In this document: positions 1-10,663 of the stretch, piece after piece
Layout: every line of letters starts with the position of its first letter
How positions within the stretch are numbered: the first letter of the stretch is position 1
Origin: Entomortierella parvispora
Lineage: Eukaryota; Mortierellomycota; Mortierellomycetes; Mortierellales; Mortierellaceae
Reading direction: 5' to 3'
DNA: 64,000 nt
NCBI GenBank assembly: GCA_963573315.1
Contig: OY752152.1
Span: 682,001-746,000 of the forward strand
Program-made: the position numbers and the translations under genes
The notes under the pieces: model-generated
Told to the model about the DNA's origin: nothing
The model's input: the letters and a program-made list of their open reading frames with translations, nothing else
Database searches by the model: none

Positions 1-1426
1 GTGGAAGTGGAATGTGCACCTTATCGGCGTCCACCGCAAACTGAGACAACATGAACTATGGGTTCCAGGACAGTCAAAGGGTCAGACAAAGTGGATGCAA
101 GATGACATCGTAGGGTACATGTCTAGAAACAACTATACCTGCTCCTCCTCAAAAGAAAGTGGTTGGATGACGGCCTGTTCCATGATTAGATTAATGTTGT
201 GTCGACTCATGACAGGCTCAACCGTACTCTTGGGCTTGGACGTTGGTTTTGGTGGCGCAGGGATAACATCTTCTGACTCTTGAAAGTGTTTTTCAGCCTC
301 AATCTCCCACTCTTCCAACTCTCCTTCTTCGTCGTCTAAATGCTCAGTCTTGTCATCAGATATCAACTCCTGCTTACTCAAAGACTGCCCTCCGTCGTCT
401 TCATCTCTTCCAGTTCCTGAAGAAGGCAGCCAATCTGACAAATCCAGAGATTTCCACCTCGGGCATCGAGCATCTCGACTATCGGGTTTGCAGTCACTCC
501 AGCTCATTCCAAGAAGTACTTGATCCTCTGCTGGGACTTGGGGCAGAATATCATTCAGTAAAACCAAATTCACATGTCTGGGATCAACTTCTTGGGCGAT
601 CGCCATCAACTCTGACGGTGAGCTGGGCGCCAACTAGGGTAGGCGAAAAAAGGTTACAGAAAAGTATTTTTGATTAGGACAAAAGGACTCGGACGGGTCT
701 GTTTTGGAGCAATGATTTCTTTTGCACTAACCTCTTCGCCGTCGCCGGTGAGGATCACGCTGACCACGAACCGCTCAGATTGCTGCGAATCGTCCATGAG
801 GGAAGACGTGTAGATGTCGACAAAAAAGCACAAAAATGGATTTTGGTGTATTGGCAAATGGCTGTAGAGACTGTACAGCAGGTATAATGACACCACACGG
901 ACCTTGATAACCTACAGGACCAAGATGAATGGTTAAGCAAAGTTGTCATTAGTGGATTATTCCTCATGTATTATATTGGAGTAGTAAAGAGGTGTGTCAT
1001 TTCTGCTGACAGACAGTTGTTCCTGCCTCTGATGTTTCGTTGTGTATTTATTGCAGAGTGCCAAACTTGGACTCTACACCTTTCACGCAGCGAGTCTTTT
1101 TCAGAGGATGCAGAGGTTGAGGCTGCATTCTTCAACAAGAGTGTGGGGTGTTGGGGGAGGGGGCAGACTTTTACCTCGGTTCCGATATCCTTTCTGTTGT
1201 TGGATGTTCTATTTCTCTCTTCTAGTTGCGTTCGTATCCGGTCCTGAACAGACTCGACCATGTTCAAAATATCCATCAGGGCACACCCGGCCCGGAAGGG
1301 TTGGACGGCGGCCACGGTATTTAGAAACACCTGGCCCGATTGTTGGAGGACCTCATCGAGATGATTCCCGAGAAAGGTGGCCATCTCTTGCGAAGGCACC
1401 GTCATGCTGGCGAGGGGGGGCGACAC
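1..1426 (-). CDS. CNOT11: CCR4-NOT complex subunit 11-like protein, 3' end beyond the window
   Basis: CNOT11 is a subunit of the CCR4-NOT deadenylase, which shortens mRNA poly(A) tails. Four exons fit on the minus strand: 1426-1175, 911-732, 633-139 and 40-1, all joining in phase 0 with GT-AG introns. The segment SLYLLYSLYSHLPIHQNPF in exon 2 matches the animal CNOT11 block around LTALYLLWEMY...ANPF. The end of exon 3 (IMEQAVIQPLSFEEEQ) matches the block IMAKAFKSPLSSPQQ that precedes the C-terminal domain. Exon 4 is cut by the window edge. Between the two matching blocks lies an acidic, probably disordered linker. A second ATG at 1405 could also be the start. The gene is divergent from cytochrome c peroxidase. 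The family call rests on remembered sequence; exon 4 is the least certain part. Confidence 0.72.
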
Positions 1427-3014
1427 GAGTCGTGGTCAGTGTTCCGAGATCAAAAAATGCCTTTTTTTTGAAGGTGGTGGCGAAGTTTTTTTTGTGGGAT
1501 TGTTGGACTGATAATATGCCTGGTGATGGCGGACAGGGGTGCCTGAGAGCAAGAGAGAGTGCCAATGGTCAAGAGCAGGGTCGAGAAATCAGAGTCGGGT
1601 GGGTAGATGTATGCTTGCTGGAGGGAAAGATGACAGGCTAGAGACTGAAATGGGCACAGGTGGATTGGACAAGAGCAGACAGTCGGGGTGATTTGGGTTG
1701 TGAGGACAAGAAAGGGCTCAAGATGATGATTGATACTGTGGCCAAGGTCGAGGGATGGAATGGAGCTATCGCGTACGTGGCGGGGAGAGAGAGGGAGAGG
1801 AGAGCAGAGATGATTGACGAAGAGAAAAAACAAGGGAAGAAGAGGCGATGGGGATGATTGAGCGAATCAAAACAAGGAAGCGATGCGGATGGATGGAGCC
1901 GGAAGGATTAAACCGAGCTGGATTGGTTGGATTGGATGGATTGGATGGATTGGATGGATTGGATGTGTTGGAACACCAAAGTGTGACTGCTGACGAGAAA
2001 GAGCGCCCCTGGTCTTTTTTTCTTCTTTTCCGAAGGACGCGTTTCTGGTCGCAGAACTGCGCAGCCGTGCCTACGAGCAACGGCATAGATGACATGCAAC
2101 AGAGTCGTAGAAACACAAGTAGATCCAACCTTCGTTGGACTACTGCAGAGAAATGTCCTTTGGTTCACAGTTCAGCTCATGCTTTGGGACAAAGCCGGGA
2201 GAGAGGTACAGACAAGAGGAAACAAGTTACTACCAAAGACGCCGCCAAAAGGCCATGGCGCTCCAATCTGGCCACTGGGTTGTACCATATTGCACCAAGT
2301 TGATTCACTATCCAACATTGGCTCAGGACTCCTATCAACCCGTACTGGAGGCATTGCCCAGCTAAACGTAGGTCTCTGAGCAGTTGGAACTGGAGCGTTG
2401 GAAGGAAATTCGACGTGGCACCAGAAACCCTGCAGGACAGGGATGGCGACTCTGCATGAGCGCATGAGCATTCAAGGGAAAGGGGACACAATGATGTCCA
2501 CTGTGTGTCAAGAGGAGACCAAGAGAGAGCATGTGCGTGCGAATGAGAATGGCGCTGGTGTTGGACCTCTCTTTTGCCGGTTTTCTCCTGCTGGGAAGGG
2601 GGGGTTTCTTGTGTGGCAAGAGGGGAGCAATATTGCAACAAACAGACACAAGCCCCTTTCTGGGCCCTGGGTGAAGTGTGTGTCGTCGTCAAAGTGCCCA
2701 TCCATCCACTCCACTCCACTCGCTGACTCGCATTGTCCGAGACCGACCGCCCGAACACGACAGAAAGGAGAAGGTCAGAGCCGAGCGGACCTTCAATCCC
2801 TCCTGTGCTGCCTCAGTGCACCTCGCTCGACTCAGTCTCTCTCGCTCGCTCTTCGTTCGCTCGGCCATCTCGGGGTCGCCATTGCGCGGTCCTCATCTCT
2901 CGACCTTTTTATTCTCGCTTCTCCTCTCTTTTCTTCTTTTCTCTTCTTCTTCTTCTTCTTCTTCTTCTTCTTCTTCATTCCTTCTCTCCTCTCCTCTCAA
3001 ACATTTCTTCCATC
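1427..3014. other. Intergenic region between two divergent genes
   Basis: This is the shared upstream region of the CNOT11-like gene and cytochrome c peroxidase. It holds a short tandem of GGATT/GGATG units near 1918-1970. From about 2880 to 3010 it is strongly pyrimidine-rich and includes a CTT run at about 2942-2976 just before the peroxidase start. Pyrimidine-rich leaders are common in front of highly expressed fungal genes. Long open frames here have low-complexity translations and I do not count them as genes. Confidence 0.6.
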
Positions 3015-5108
3015 ATGTCCTTTGCTGCTCTTCGCTCCCCCTTGGCCGCTGTTGCCCGTCGCGCTGCCGCCACCTCCTCCCTCCGCCTCGCCGGAGCCCG
3101 CGCCTACTCTTCCCAGGCTGCCGCTCCCTCCGGTGGCGCCGGCAAGTCCTTGATCATCGCTGCGCTCGCCGCCGGTGCCGGTGCTGCTGGCTACCGCTAC
3201 TACCTCGAGAACGAGAGTAAGTCATCCTCTGAAATCCGGACTATGTGTGCTGTGCTGTGCCGCGGGTTCGGGGAACCTGGCTTCCTACGAAAAAATAGGA
3301 CTGCGCAGACCCAACCAGGATGCCTAGGGCGACCGAGTCCCACAGCAAGTGCAAGTGTCTATCGCTGCATTCCCTGTTGGTCGCGCAACCCACAGGTCCC
3401 TGATCTGCTCTGCTAGCGCTGTTGTTGTTGTTTTTGTCATCGCTACTGTCCCTCTTTCCCTTTTTTTTTTTTTCTTTTTCAAGTCTGTTCTTTGTTGCTT
3501 TTTGCATGTGCCACTTTGGCGGGCACCCACGAATTACATTCTTCGTTCTTCGCGCAAAAGAAAAGTTTATTTCCTTTGTTCCGTGTGTCTGTCTTCAGTC
3601 TCTGTGTGCATTGTCCTTGGATGTGCCAGGCTCCCTTCTCGCGTCGTCCTCCATCGTCCCACGGGCACTGTTTCGAGGGAGGAAGGGGTGAACAATGGCA
3701 GGGGCTGCCTTGACTGACCTCCAGACCTGGTCTCCCAGGTCTGGTCAGGTCTGACTCGAGGCAAGGTACCTCCGAGAAAGGTGAATTGTGCACAGAGATG
3801 GCGCCAGGGCTCGGCGCGATAAAGTGCAAGAGCAAGCACAAGAAAGACTTGTGTCCTCCGTCTCGGAAAACTTTATTTCCACCGATCGGGGAATCCCTCT
3901 TCTTTCCTGGCCTTTGGCCATCCTTGGTCTCCAGACAAGTGATCCTTGAGACGGAGGGGACTGGGGAGGAAACGGGAATCATTCCATCGGATTGCAGATC
4001 CAGCAGCTGGTCATTTGTGGCAGATCACGCTCGGGGGGTCAAATGAGAAACAACGGGCGAGAAACAAAGGATTTTTCTGTTCTGTTGACCTGACCAATCT
4101 CTACTTTGTTTTATCCTTTTTCTCCATATTAGAGTCGTCTCTTCCCAAGGTCGTTGTTGCTGCCACCGCCGAGAAGCCCAAGGAGCCTCTTGACTACCAA
4201 AAGGTCTACAACGCCATCGCCGCCATCATCGAGGATGAGAACTACGACGATGGCTCCTACGGTCCCGTCTTCCTCCGTCTCGCCTGGCACGCCTCGGGAA
4301 CTTACGACAAGGCTACCAAGGATGGTGGCTCAAACTTTGCCACCATGCGCTTCAAGCCCGAGGCCGGCCATGGTGCCAACGCTGGTTTGGGAATTGCCCG
4401 TGAGCGTTTGAACCGTATCAAGGACCAGTTCCCCGAGATTTCCTATGGTGATCTCTGGACCTTGGCTGGTGTTGCCGCCATTCAGGAGTTGGTATGTGAA
4501 TACTGGACATGATGTCTATAATGATATGGAATCACGACAAGAGCAAAGGCGGCACCTAACCACCTGTAATTTATATCGTGATATAGGGCGGTCCCATTGT
4601 TAACTGGAGAGCTGGACGTATTGATGGCGAGGAGTCCCAGTCTCCCCCTGATGGTCGTCTCCCCGATGCTGCCAGACCCGATGGCCAGCACTCTCGCGAT
4701 ATCTTCTACAAGATGGGCTTCAACGACCAGGAAATCGTCGCCCTTCTCGGAGCCCACGCTTTGGGACGCTGCCACCCCGACCGCTCTGGATTCGATGGTC
4801 CCTGGACCGCCTCCCCCACCGTCTTCACCAACGCCTTCTACACTGAGCTTTTGGGTCGCAAGTGGGTTGAGCGCAAGTGGTCTGGTCCTAAGCAGTACGA
4901 GGACAAGGAGTCCCAGTCCCTCATGATGTTGCCCGCCGACATGGCCATGGCCAAGGACAAGGAGTTCCGCAAGTGGGTTGAGGTCTATGCCAAGGATGAG
5001 CAAAAGTTCTTTGAGGACTTTGCCAAGGCTGCCCAGAAGCTCTTTGAGCTCGGTGTCCACTTTGATGACAACGCCAAGGTCTACCAGTTTAAGCCCACCA
5101 ACGCTTAA
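3015..5108 (+). CDS. CCP1: Mitochondrial cytochrome c peroxidase
   Basis: This enzyme reduces hydrogen peroxide with electrons from cytochrome c in the mitochondrial intermembrane space. Three exons, 3015-3216, 4133-4491 and 4587-5108, give 360 residues, close to the 361 of yeast Ccp1. Residues 1-35 form an arginine- and alanine-rich mitochondrial presequence. A glycine/alanine-rich hydrophobic stretch follows at about 44-60, fitting a bipartite intermembrane-space signal. The distal haem residues are R116, W119 and H120 in LRLAWHASG. The proximal histidine is H244 in [12 protein letters not shown], and the radical-forming tryptophan is W260 in [13 protein letters not shown]. The hydrogen-bonding aspartate is D305. 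The frame stays open upstream to 2733, so the start was chosen where the presequence begins. Intron 1 is unusually long at 916 bases. Confidence 0.95.
3217..4132 (+). other. Long first intron of cytochrome c peroxidase
   Basis: The intron begins GTAAGT and ends TTAG. At 916 bases it is roughly ten times longer than most introns in the window. It separates the targeting presequence from the catalytic domain. It contains a T-rich run at 3461-3480 and no recognisable gene. Confidence 0.8.
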
Positions 5109-5338
5109 ACAAATATCTTGTCCCACTACCCGCCCATCAGACCAAAACCCTTTTCCTGAATACCCTTTCCTCTTTCTCTGCGCAAGCAACCTCTTTTTTT
5201 TCACGACACACCACAAAACATCTGTTCTTTCAGGCAATTCGCATTTTAGACGGCCTGGAGATAGTCAGTCTTTACAAATTAAAACGATCGATTCTACTTT
5301 GTTCATCTGTTTTTACTCTTTCGAAACTACTAGAGACA

Positions 5339-6874
5339 TCATAGCGACTTTTGAGCCACAACGGTTGCGATGGAACGGACACCATCTTCTGCAAACGAGA
5401 GCTCGTCCAAAACAACTTTTAGTCCGAGGGCTTCAAAGATTTCACGTGCCTCGGCTTTGGAGTGTAATCGATGGGTGGGACCTGGTTTTGAATACGATGG
5501 GAGGTCAGGATCAGAAACAAAGGTGCTGAGAAGGATAAACCCGCCAGGACGTAGCCAGTGCTGGACCATGGGCGAAAAAAGGGGTCGTTGAAGGAACCGA
5601 ATCATGATGATCAAGTCGAATTGGTCATCCCTGCTCCAGTCTTGATCTCCGTCGCCAAGGACACAGAGTTCATTGTCTAGTTCTGGGTCGTGTGAACGAA
5701 CATTGGGTAAAACGAAAGCACTCCTCTTCAAGACCCTGGCGTGCTTGAGGTCGCCGTCTGTTGAATCGTGCGTTGAATTAGGTTGGTCCCGAGCCATCCA
5801 GAGTTGGCCCGTGGTGGTATCGACCTTTCCCACGATAGTTGATATCCTAGAGTCCAAAAATCTACTTGCTTTGCCCTTGCTCCCGTCCTTATTTGCTGTT
5901 TCTGCTTCTTCTGCGTCGCTACCGTCCGGATGACAAAAAGTCTCCTTTGCTAACTGAAGAGTCCGCTCACACGCGTCCAGTCGCTGATCGACCCCCAAAA
6001 CCGTCCATGCGACCCCAGGAGCGCTTTCCTTGTTGGGTGCCCGAGCGACCATGTACACCATATCGCGACCTGATCCGCAACCCATATCCAAACATCGCAG
6101 CAACCTTGAGCCTTCCTGATCCTCCCTCCTTGAGTCGTCACTTTGTGATTCCTGCTGCCGAACTTGTTGTTGATGGATTCTGACCAACTCACGCTCGATC
6201 CAGGGCAAGATCTTGACCAGCACCGGGTTTGGCCGGAACAGGAAATGGTGTTTTCTCGCGTCGTTGTCTGAAACGCCATTTTCCACGATTTTTATCCTCG
6301 CGTTTGAGGGTTGGAAGCCGCCAATTCTCTGGCCATCCAGTTCTTCTTTCAACAACGACCAGAATTCATCCCGATCTTCAAATACCCATGGGATTGTCCA
6401 GCCTCGACTCTTGAGAACCTCTCCTGGATTCTTTGTCATCCATATGCATTGTCCTGGGTGGTTGTTTGATGGCTCTTTGTCTTGACTGCCAGTATCAACG
6501 GCAGGGGGGGATCCTTTCAAGCGCGCTGCGGGCAAAGATGATGGCTCCAGCACGGCAAAGGGTGTTTGCTTAGGTGGTAACTGGAACCAGGAACAATCCA
6601 GTCTCTTGAACGGTATGTTGGTCGAGGGGTCAATGTGTCTCTTCCAATAGTCGGCTCGTGGACGCGTATCTAACAGCAGTGGCCCTCGAACGTCGCCGTG
6701 CTGCTCATGGGTCGCATTGGTCAGTCGTGCCTTGAGGGATTCATGCAGGCATGGCGGTTGCAAAGATGGGGATGAAGAGGCGAGAAAGGAACGGATGGTG
6801 TTTCGGAGGAGGACGGAAGAGTCGGCCTGGGAACAACGAATGGACAGGATGCGCATGAGGAAAGCAGAATCCAT
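5339..6874 (-). CDS. Rhodanese-like / class I methyltransferase fusion protein
   Basis: This single-exon gene encodes about 511 residues. The N-terminal third resembles a rhodanese-like fold (LLLDTRPRADYWKRHIDPST followed by an IPF segment). The C-terminal half carries a class I SAM-binding glycine motif, CLDMGCGSGRDMVYMVA, then GVDQRLDACERT as the probable acidic motif II. A late FDLIIMIRFLQRPLF and LRPGGFILLSTF match motifs IV to VI. The substrate is unknown. I chose the ATG at 6874 because it opens a plausible N-terminus; the frame stays open to 7099 and an ATG pair near 6964 is an alternative. The longer reading would run into the palindromic repeat array. The gene converges with cytochrome c peroxidase, 230 bases away. 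Confidence 0.75.
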   Translation of the reverse strand: MDSAFLMRILSIRCSQADSSVLLRNTIRSFLASSSPSLQPPCLHESLKARLTNATHEQHGDVRGPLLLDTRPRADYWKRHIDPSTNIPFKRLDCSWFQLPPKQTPFAVLEPSSLPAARLKGSPPAVDTGSQDKEPSNNHPGQCIWMTKNPGEVLKSRGWTIPWVFEDRDEFWSLLKEELDGQRIGGFQPSNARIKIVENGVSDNDARKHHFLFRPNPVLVKILPWIERELVRIHQQQVRQQESQSDDSRREDQEGSRLLRCLDMGCGSGRDMVYMVARAPNKESAPGVAWTVLGVDQRLDACERTLQLAKETFCHPDGSDAEEAETANKDGSKGKASRFLDSRISTIVGKVDTTTGQLWMARDQPNSTHDSTDGDLKHARVLKRSAFVLPNVRSHDPELDNELCVLGDGDQDWSRDDQFDLIIMIRFLQRPLFSPMVQHWLRPGGFILLSTFVSDPDLPSYSKPGPTHRLHSKAEAREIFEALGLKVVLDELSFAEDGVRSIATVVAQKSL

Positions 6875-7014
6875 TCCAACCACGTTCAGAGCTTCGGAGA
6901 AAAAACCCTGATTTTGGGGGCGTTTTTTGGGAACCCGCCCTGCACCCTCTCGCTCCTTCATCATCACCCTGGCCTTTCTCCCTCTGTGGCTCTGGCCAAA
7001 AAATTGAAAAAAAA

Positions 7015-7247
7015 GTAACACGGCAACAGTGGTGGTTGTTACCAAAAATTGGTGTTCAATGACAATAGTAGTGGTTGTTACCAATTTTTTTGGTAACAAC
7101 GGTGGTTAACAATGGTGGCTGTTACCAAAAAAAATGGTAACAATGACAACAATGGTAAAAATTTGTGTTCAATGGCTGTTACCAAAAATTGGTAACAATG
7201 GCAATAGCAGTGGTTGTTACCAATTTTTTTGGTAACAACGGTGGTTA
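7015..7247. repeat. Palindromic repeat array, left of the transposon
   Basis: About five imperfect copies of a short palindrome lie here. Each has the form GTTACC, an A- or T-rich centre of 6-9 bases, then GGTAAC, and copies are separated by ACAATGG/ACAACGG-type spacers. The same motif continues to the right of the transposon at 9772-9917, so the transposon split one array. Positions 7092-7126 hold an uninterrupted version of the insertion site. Confidence 0.85.
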
Positions 7248-7280
7248 GAGTCCTGGACAAAAAAAAATCCCCTTATATTT
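7248..7280 (+). repeat. Left terminal inverted repeat of the Tc1/mariner element
   Basis: It begins GAGTCCTGGAC, then nine A and TCCCCTTATATTT. The 29 bases from 7252 match the right end exactly when reverse complemented. Confidence 0.9.
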
Positions 7281-7600
7281 TTATAATCCTCAATTTCAAT
7301 TCAGTGGAGTAGTGTTGCACAAGGGCGAGTAAACAACCATGGCACTATGGCGCAGACTAAAACCTCATATGAATGGGCCCATTAGGGGCTCATTCATCAC
7401 AATTCACAATGGACAGGGGAATTAAACCTTTCAGCATTAGCAGGCTTCTTTGAGACAGCGCGCCGAGTCGTAGCCCCAGTGCCGAACCTCAACCCTGGCC
7501 TGAATACAGAGATCTTGATCCCGCAGCAGTAGGGCCAACCTCGACCACGCCTCCACGTCGTTCACATAGGCTTTCCTTTGGATCCACCTCTTCTCAACGG

Positions 7601-9666
7601 GTGTCCTTCAATACCTCTCCCAATGGGTCTCCGAGAAAATCACCAACCAGAAAGAACGCGTCGCCTGTGAAGCAAATGTGGCTGCAAGGCACACCCGCGC
7701 CAAAGTCTCCGTTTAGGGACATGTCACCGGATGAAGTTCCAGGACCGAAATCGCGTTTTACGCGTTTGTTGCTCATTGATACTCCCCCCATCGGCCCAGA
7801 ACGTGGCATTGAACGTATTGGTTCCATTGTTTGGCAAGATCAGCTGCGAAAACTCAAGCGGTCAGGCCACTCGACCGACAATGAGCTTCGAGTGATTGCC
7901 ACGGTGCTTATCAATATCACCAAGGTAACAAACCCGCGCGAGATGTTCAGACACAACCAAAGTCTAACCTCCCCGTTTCCCCCTTTCACCCTCCATTTCT
8001 ATGACCATTCGAGCAGTTTAGGTGCAGCAATGGTTCAAGACGTTAAACCCAAGGGCAGAAAAGTATCCTCATGGCTCTCACTGGCGCTGGCGAAGCCATT
8101 GTCAAAAAATCTATCGCTCTGGCATATGGCAAGAATGTTGAAACCGGTGCTAAGAAAGGACGGCCGAAAACAGCACTCTCTCCTTATTACATGCGAATTT
8201 CAAGGAAGAAAGTCTAGCGGCTGAATCGACGAGGCCATCCATGCACTGGCAAACGCATCAACGACATCATGACAAGACTTGGATTCCCTCCACAAGCAGA
8301 CCGCACTACAAGATGGGACCTCAAGAAAATAGGGATGTATTGGGAAAAGGTGTTCATCAGAACATCGCGCACGATGCACCACAAAACGTTATTCTCCGGA
8401 TGGCACATCTCAAGGCGCGGTTGGAGAACCTCAAGAAGGAACATGGCCATGATATGCCTCTTCGACCCGAGGTCTATCTTGACGAATCATACTGCCATCT
8501 GGATCACTCTGCCTTGACTCGATGGGTTTCTTCGAACGGGGGCATAGTTTGCGAACCAAGTCGTGAGCCATTGTTGGTCATCCTGGCGGCATTTGTCATT
8601 CACTGTAAAGACGGCAAGGTCTACGGCGAGTTCGTCAAGAATAGTATATACATCTGGCCAGGAAATGGTAAAGTTCACTTGACCGGTCAGAATCGCGGAG
8701 CGCGAGCTGAGGAAGAGGCGCGACGATGGAAAGAATTGCCTAAGTTTATCAAAGCCAAGGGTATAGTCAACGATACCGGCGACTATCACGGCCACTTTAC
8801 GTCTGAACTCTTCGAGTGTCTTTTCGAGGAGATCTGTGAGAACCTACAGGCCATGGGTCTCTCAGGATGTAATATCTACATGGACAGCGCCTCGTATCAT
8901 TGCCGCAAACAATACAAAAAGCCAACGAAGAGCAGTAGTGAGGAGGAGCGCACGAGCTGGCTGAGGGCCTTCGAATACGGCATCCCAAAGGGAAACCGCG
9001 ATCCTGACAATCCAACAAAGGAGCAGCTCAAGGATGCTGTCAAAGACGCGCAGGTACATGAGATCGATGTCTGTCAAGAAATTGCAAGAAATAACGGTGG
9101 TCATTGGATCATCAAGACCCCGCCTTACCACTGCGAACTACAACCGATTGAGAAAATCTGGGGGGGTGGCAAAGAACAAGATCGCGTACTCGGCCATCTA
9201 TGATCTTACACCACTCCAACTTCGAAGGCACCTTATCAATGTCTTCTCTCAGATCCCCAGCAGCACTTTTGTGGCCGTCTGGCAAATGGCCATTGAAGCT
9301 GCCAGAAAGTTGAACGACGCAGCTAGTGCTTCACTCTCCACAGCCACTCATTGCCACCCGATCAATTTGGAGGATATTGAAGACCAGAACAAAGAACGCG
9401 AGGATAAGGAGGACGATGAGGATGACAACAAGGTGGATGAAATCATCGATGAGCTGCAAAAGAAGGATTTCGAGGAGTTGGCCACTGATCTGTACAAAAC
9501 CATACCGGGGGCCGAGTTCATGACCGCCCTCAGTACCCTCAATTCTCCCAAACGTATCGGGGAACCCAACGCCATCCTACTCACAGATAGTGAGGTCGCC
9601 GAAGTCGAGAGACCTCTGGACGTAGATGAGGAAGAGGATGAATTGGGTGAGGAGATGGTAGACTAA
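7601..9666 (+). pseudogene. DDE transposase of the Tc1/mariner element, disrupted
   Basis: The coding signal runs through several frames. The catalytic triad is readable: D in YLDESYCH (codon 8481), D in NIYMDSASYH (codon 8883) and E in LQPIEKIW (codon 9150), the DDE_3 pattern of Tc1/mariner/IS630 transposases. An N-terminal basic GRPKTAL motif looks like an AT-hook or DNA-binding segment. Breaks seen are an apparent extra A in the run at 8059-8062, an in-frame TAG at 8215-8217, a frame change near 8370-8400, and a seven-G run at 9160-9166 that shifts frame just after the catalytic E. The tail is highly acidic. A probable intron starts near 7925 and ends near 8021. No single frame encodes a full enzyme, so the copy is non-autonomous unless the indels are sequencing errors. 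Confidence 0.82.
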
Positions 9667-9740
9667 AAAAAACCCATGCCGTAGTTACACAAAAATCGCC
9701 CTTGAACAAGGTTCAATTCAAAAGTATTCAGTCGACGACG

Positions 9741-9771
9741 AAATATAAGGGGATTTTTTTTTGTCCAGGTC
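9741..9771 (-). repeat. Right terminal inverted repeat of the Tc1/mariner element
   Basis: Reverse complemented it begins GACCTGGAC, then nine A and TCCCCTTATATTT, identical in its 29-base core to the left end. Confidence 0.9.
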
Positions 9772-9917
9772 TAACAATGGTGACTGTTATTAATACCAAA
9801 AAAATGGTAACAATGGCAACAATGGTGGCTGTTACCCAAAAAAAATGGTAACAATGGCAACAATGGTGGTTGTTACCAAAAAAAAAGGTAACGGAGGTTG
9901 TGTTACCAAAAAAATGG
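9772..9917. repeat. Palindromic repeat array, right of the transposon
   Basis: About four more copies of the GTTACC / A-run / GGTAAC palindrome with ACAATGG spacers occur here. They continue the array that lies left of the transposon. Confidence 0.85.
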
Positions 9918-10663
9918 TCTGACTGGTCGTGTGATCCCAGTAATCATACTTGACGTGATAATATCATCGGCTACGAGTACGGACGGCTCCCGAGAGCGTC
10001 CCCGCTGACTGGGTATGGTATCGAATCGCTTGAGGTTAGGGGCTGTGCTAAGAAATCTTCGGATCGCAGCACTGGAAAGTGGTGAGAGCGGGTCTTCCAA
10101 AAAAATCGACAGACAGCACCGAGGAATTCATTCTGTTTGTTCAAAGTTCCCGTCTCGCTGAAGGTGACCTCGTCCTCTCTTTCCGCTTTTTCAGCTGTCG
10201 CGGGGAAGAAAGAATGCATCCAAAGCGCTAATATCAAGCATATTCAAGACTCGATTCCAATGGACATTTCGGGTCAAAGACATGACACTGTTCGTTTGAC
10301 CACTGTCGTAAGCATCCTGGAATCTGCGGAAAGATAGCGAGCCCAAGATCACAACTATGTACGGTCGATGAATTGATCATGCCAGGCTCTGCTCACCATG
10401 ACGCAGACATTGAGAACGTGCTTGGAGAGAAGACCGATCACCTTTTCCAAGATTTCGGGTGGAACTTCGATTAGACCACACGTGCTGCGCGCTCTTCATG
10501 CAGAAGAACCCCCCCGTGAGGCTCCCAAGTTGGTGGCATTCTTTTTTTTTTTTTGGTGGCAAATCAACTCTACTGGACCGGTAACCGTGTCACTCCGACT
10601 TTTCACGATGCTGTTCATTTTACTTGTTTACTGGTGGAGTGCGAGGAAGACTTGAGTAAAGAT
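9918..10663. other. Intergenic region with no recognisable gene
   Basis: Short open frames on both strands have no recognisable motifs. A T-run lies at 10542-10554. Nothing else was found. Confidence 0.5.

Larger units (their letters stand above)
7248..9771 (+). mobile_element. Tc1/mariner (IS630-like) DNA transposon, decayed
   Basis: The element is 2524 bp, flanked by TA on both sides (7246-7247 and 9772-9773), the target duplication expected of the Tc1/mariner superfamily. Its ends share an identical 29-base core, CCTGGAC followed by nine A and TCCCCTTATATTT, in inverted orientation (7252-7280 and 9769-9741). The left end has two extra bases (GAGTCC against GACC). The boundary is supported by an unoccupied copy of the target, GGTTAACAATGG, at 7103-7114 in the neighbouring array. 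The internal transposase gene is broken. Confidence 0.9.

Noticed and set aside
1042-1641. A 199-codon open frame on the plus strand
   Set aside because: It lies antisense to exon 1 of the CNOT11-like gene and its composition looks like shadow coding.
2398-3153. A 251-codon open frame overlapping the cytochrome c peroxidase start
   Set aside because: It reads through the CTT-rich leader and has low-complexity translation (long F and P runs).
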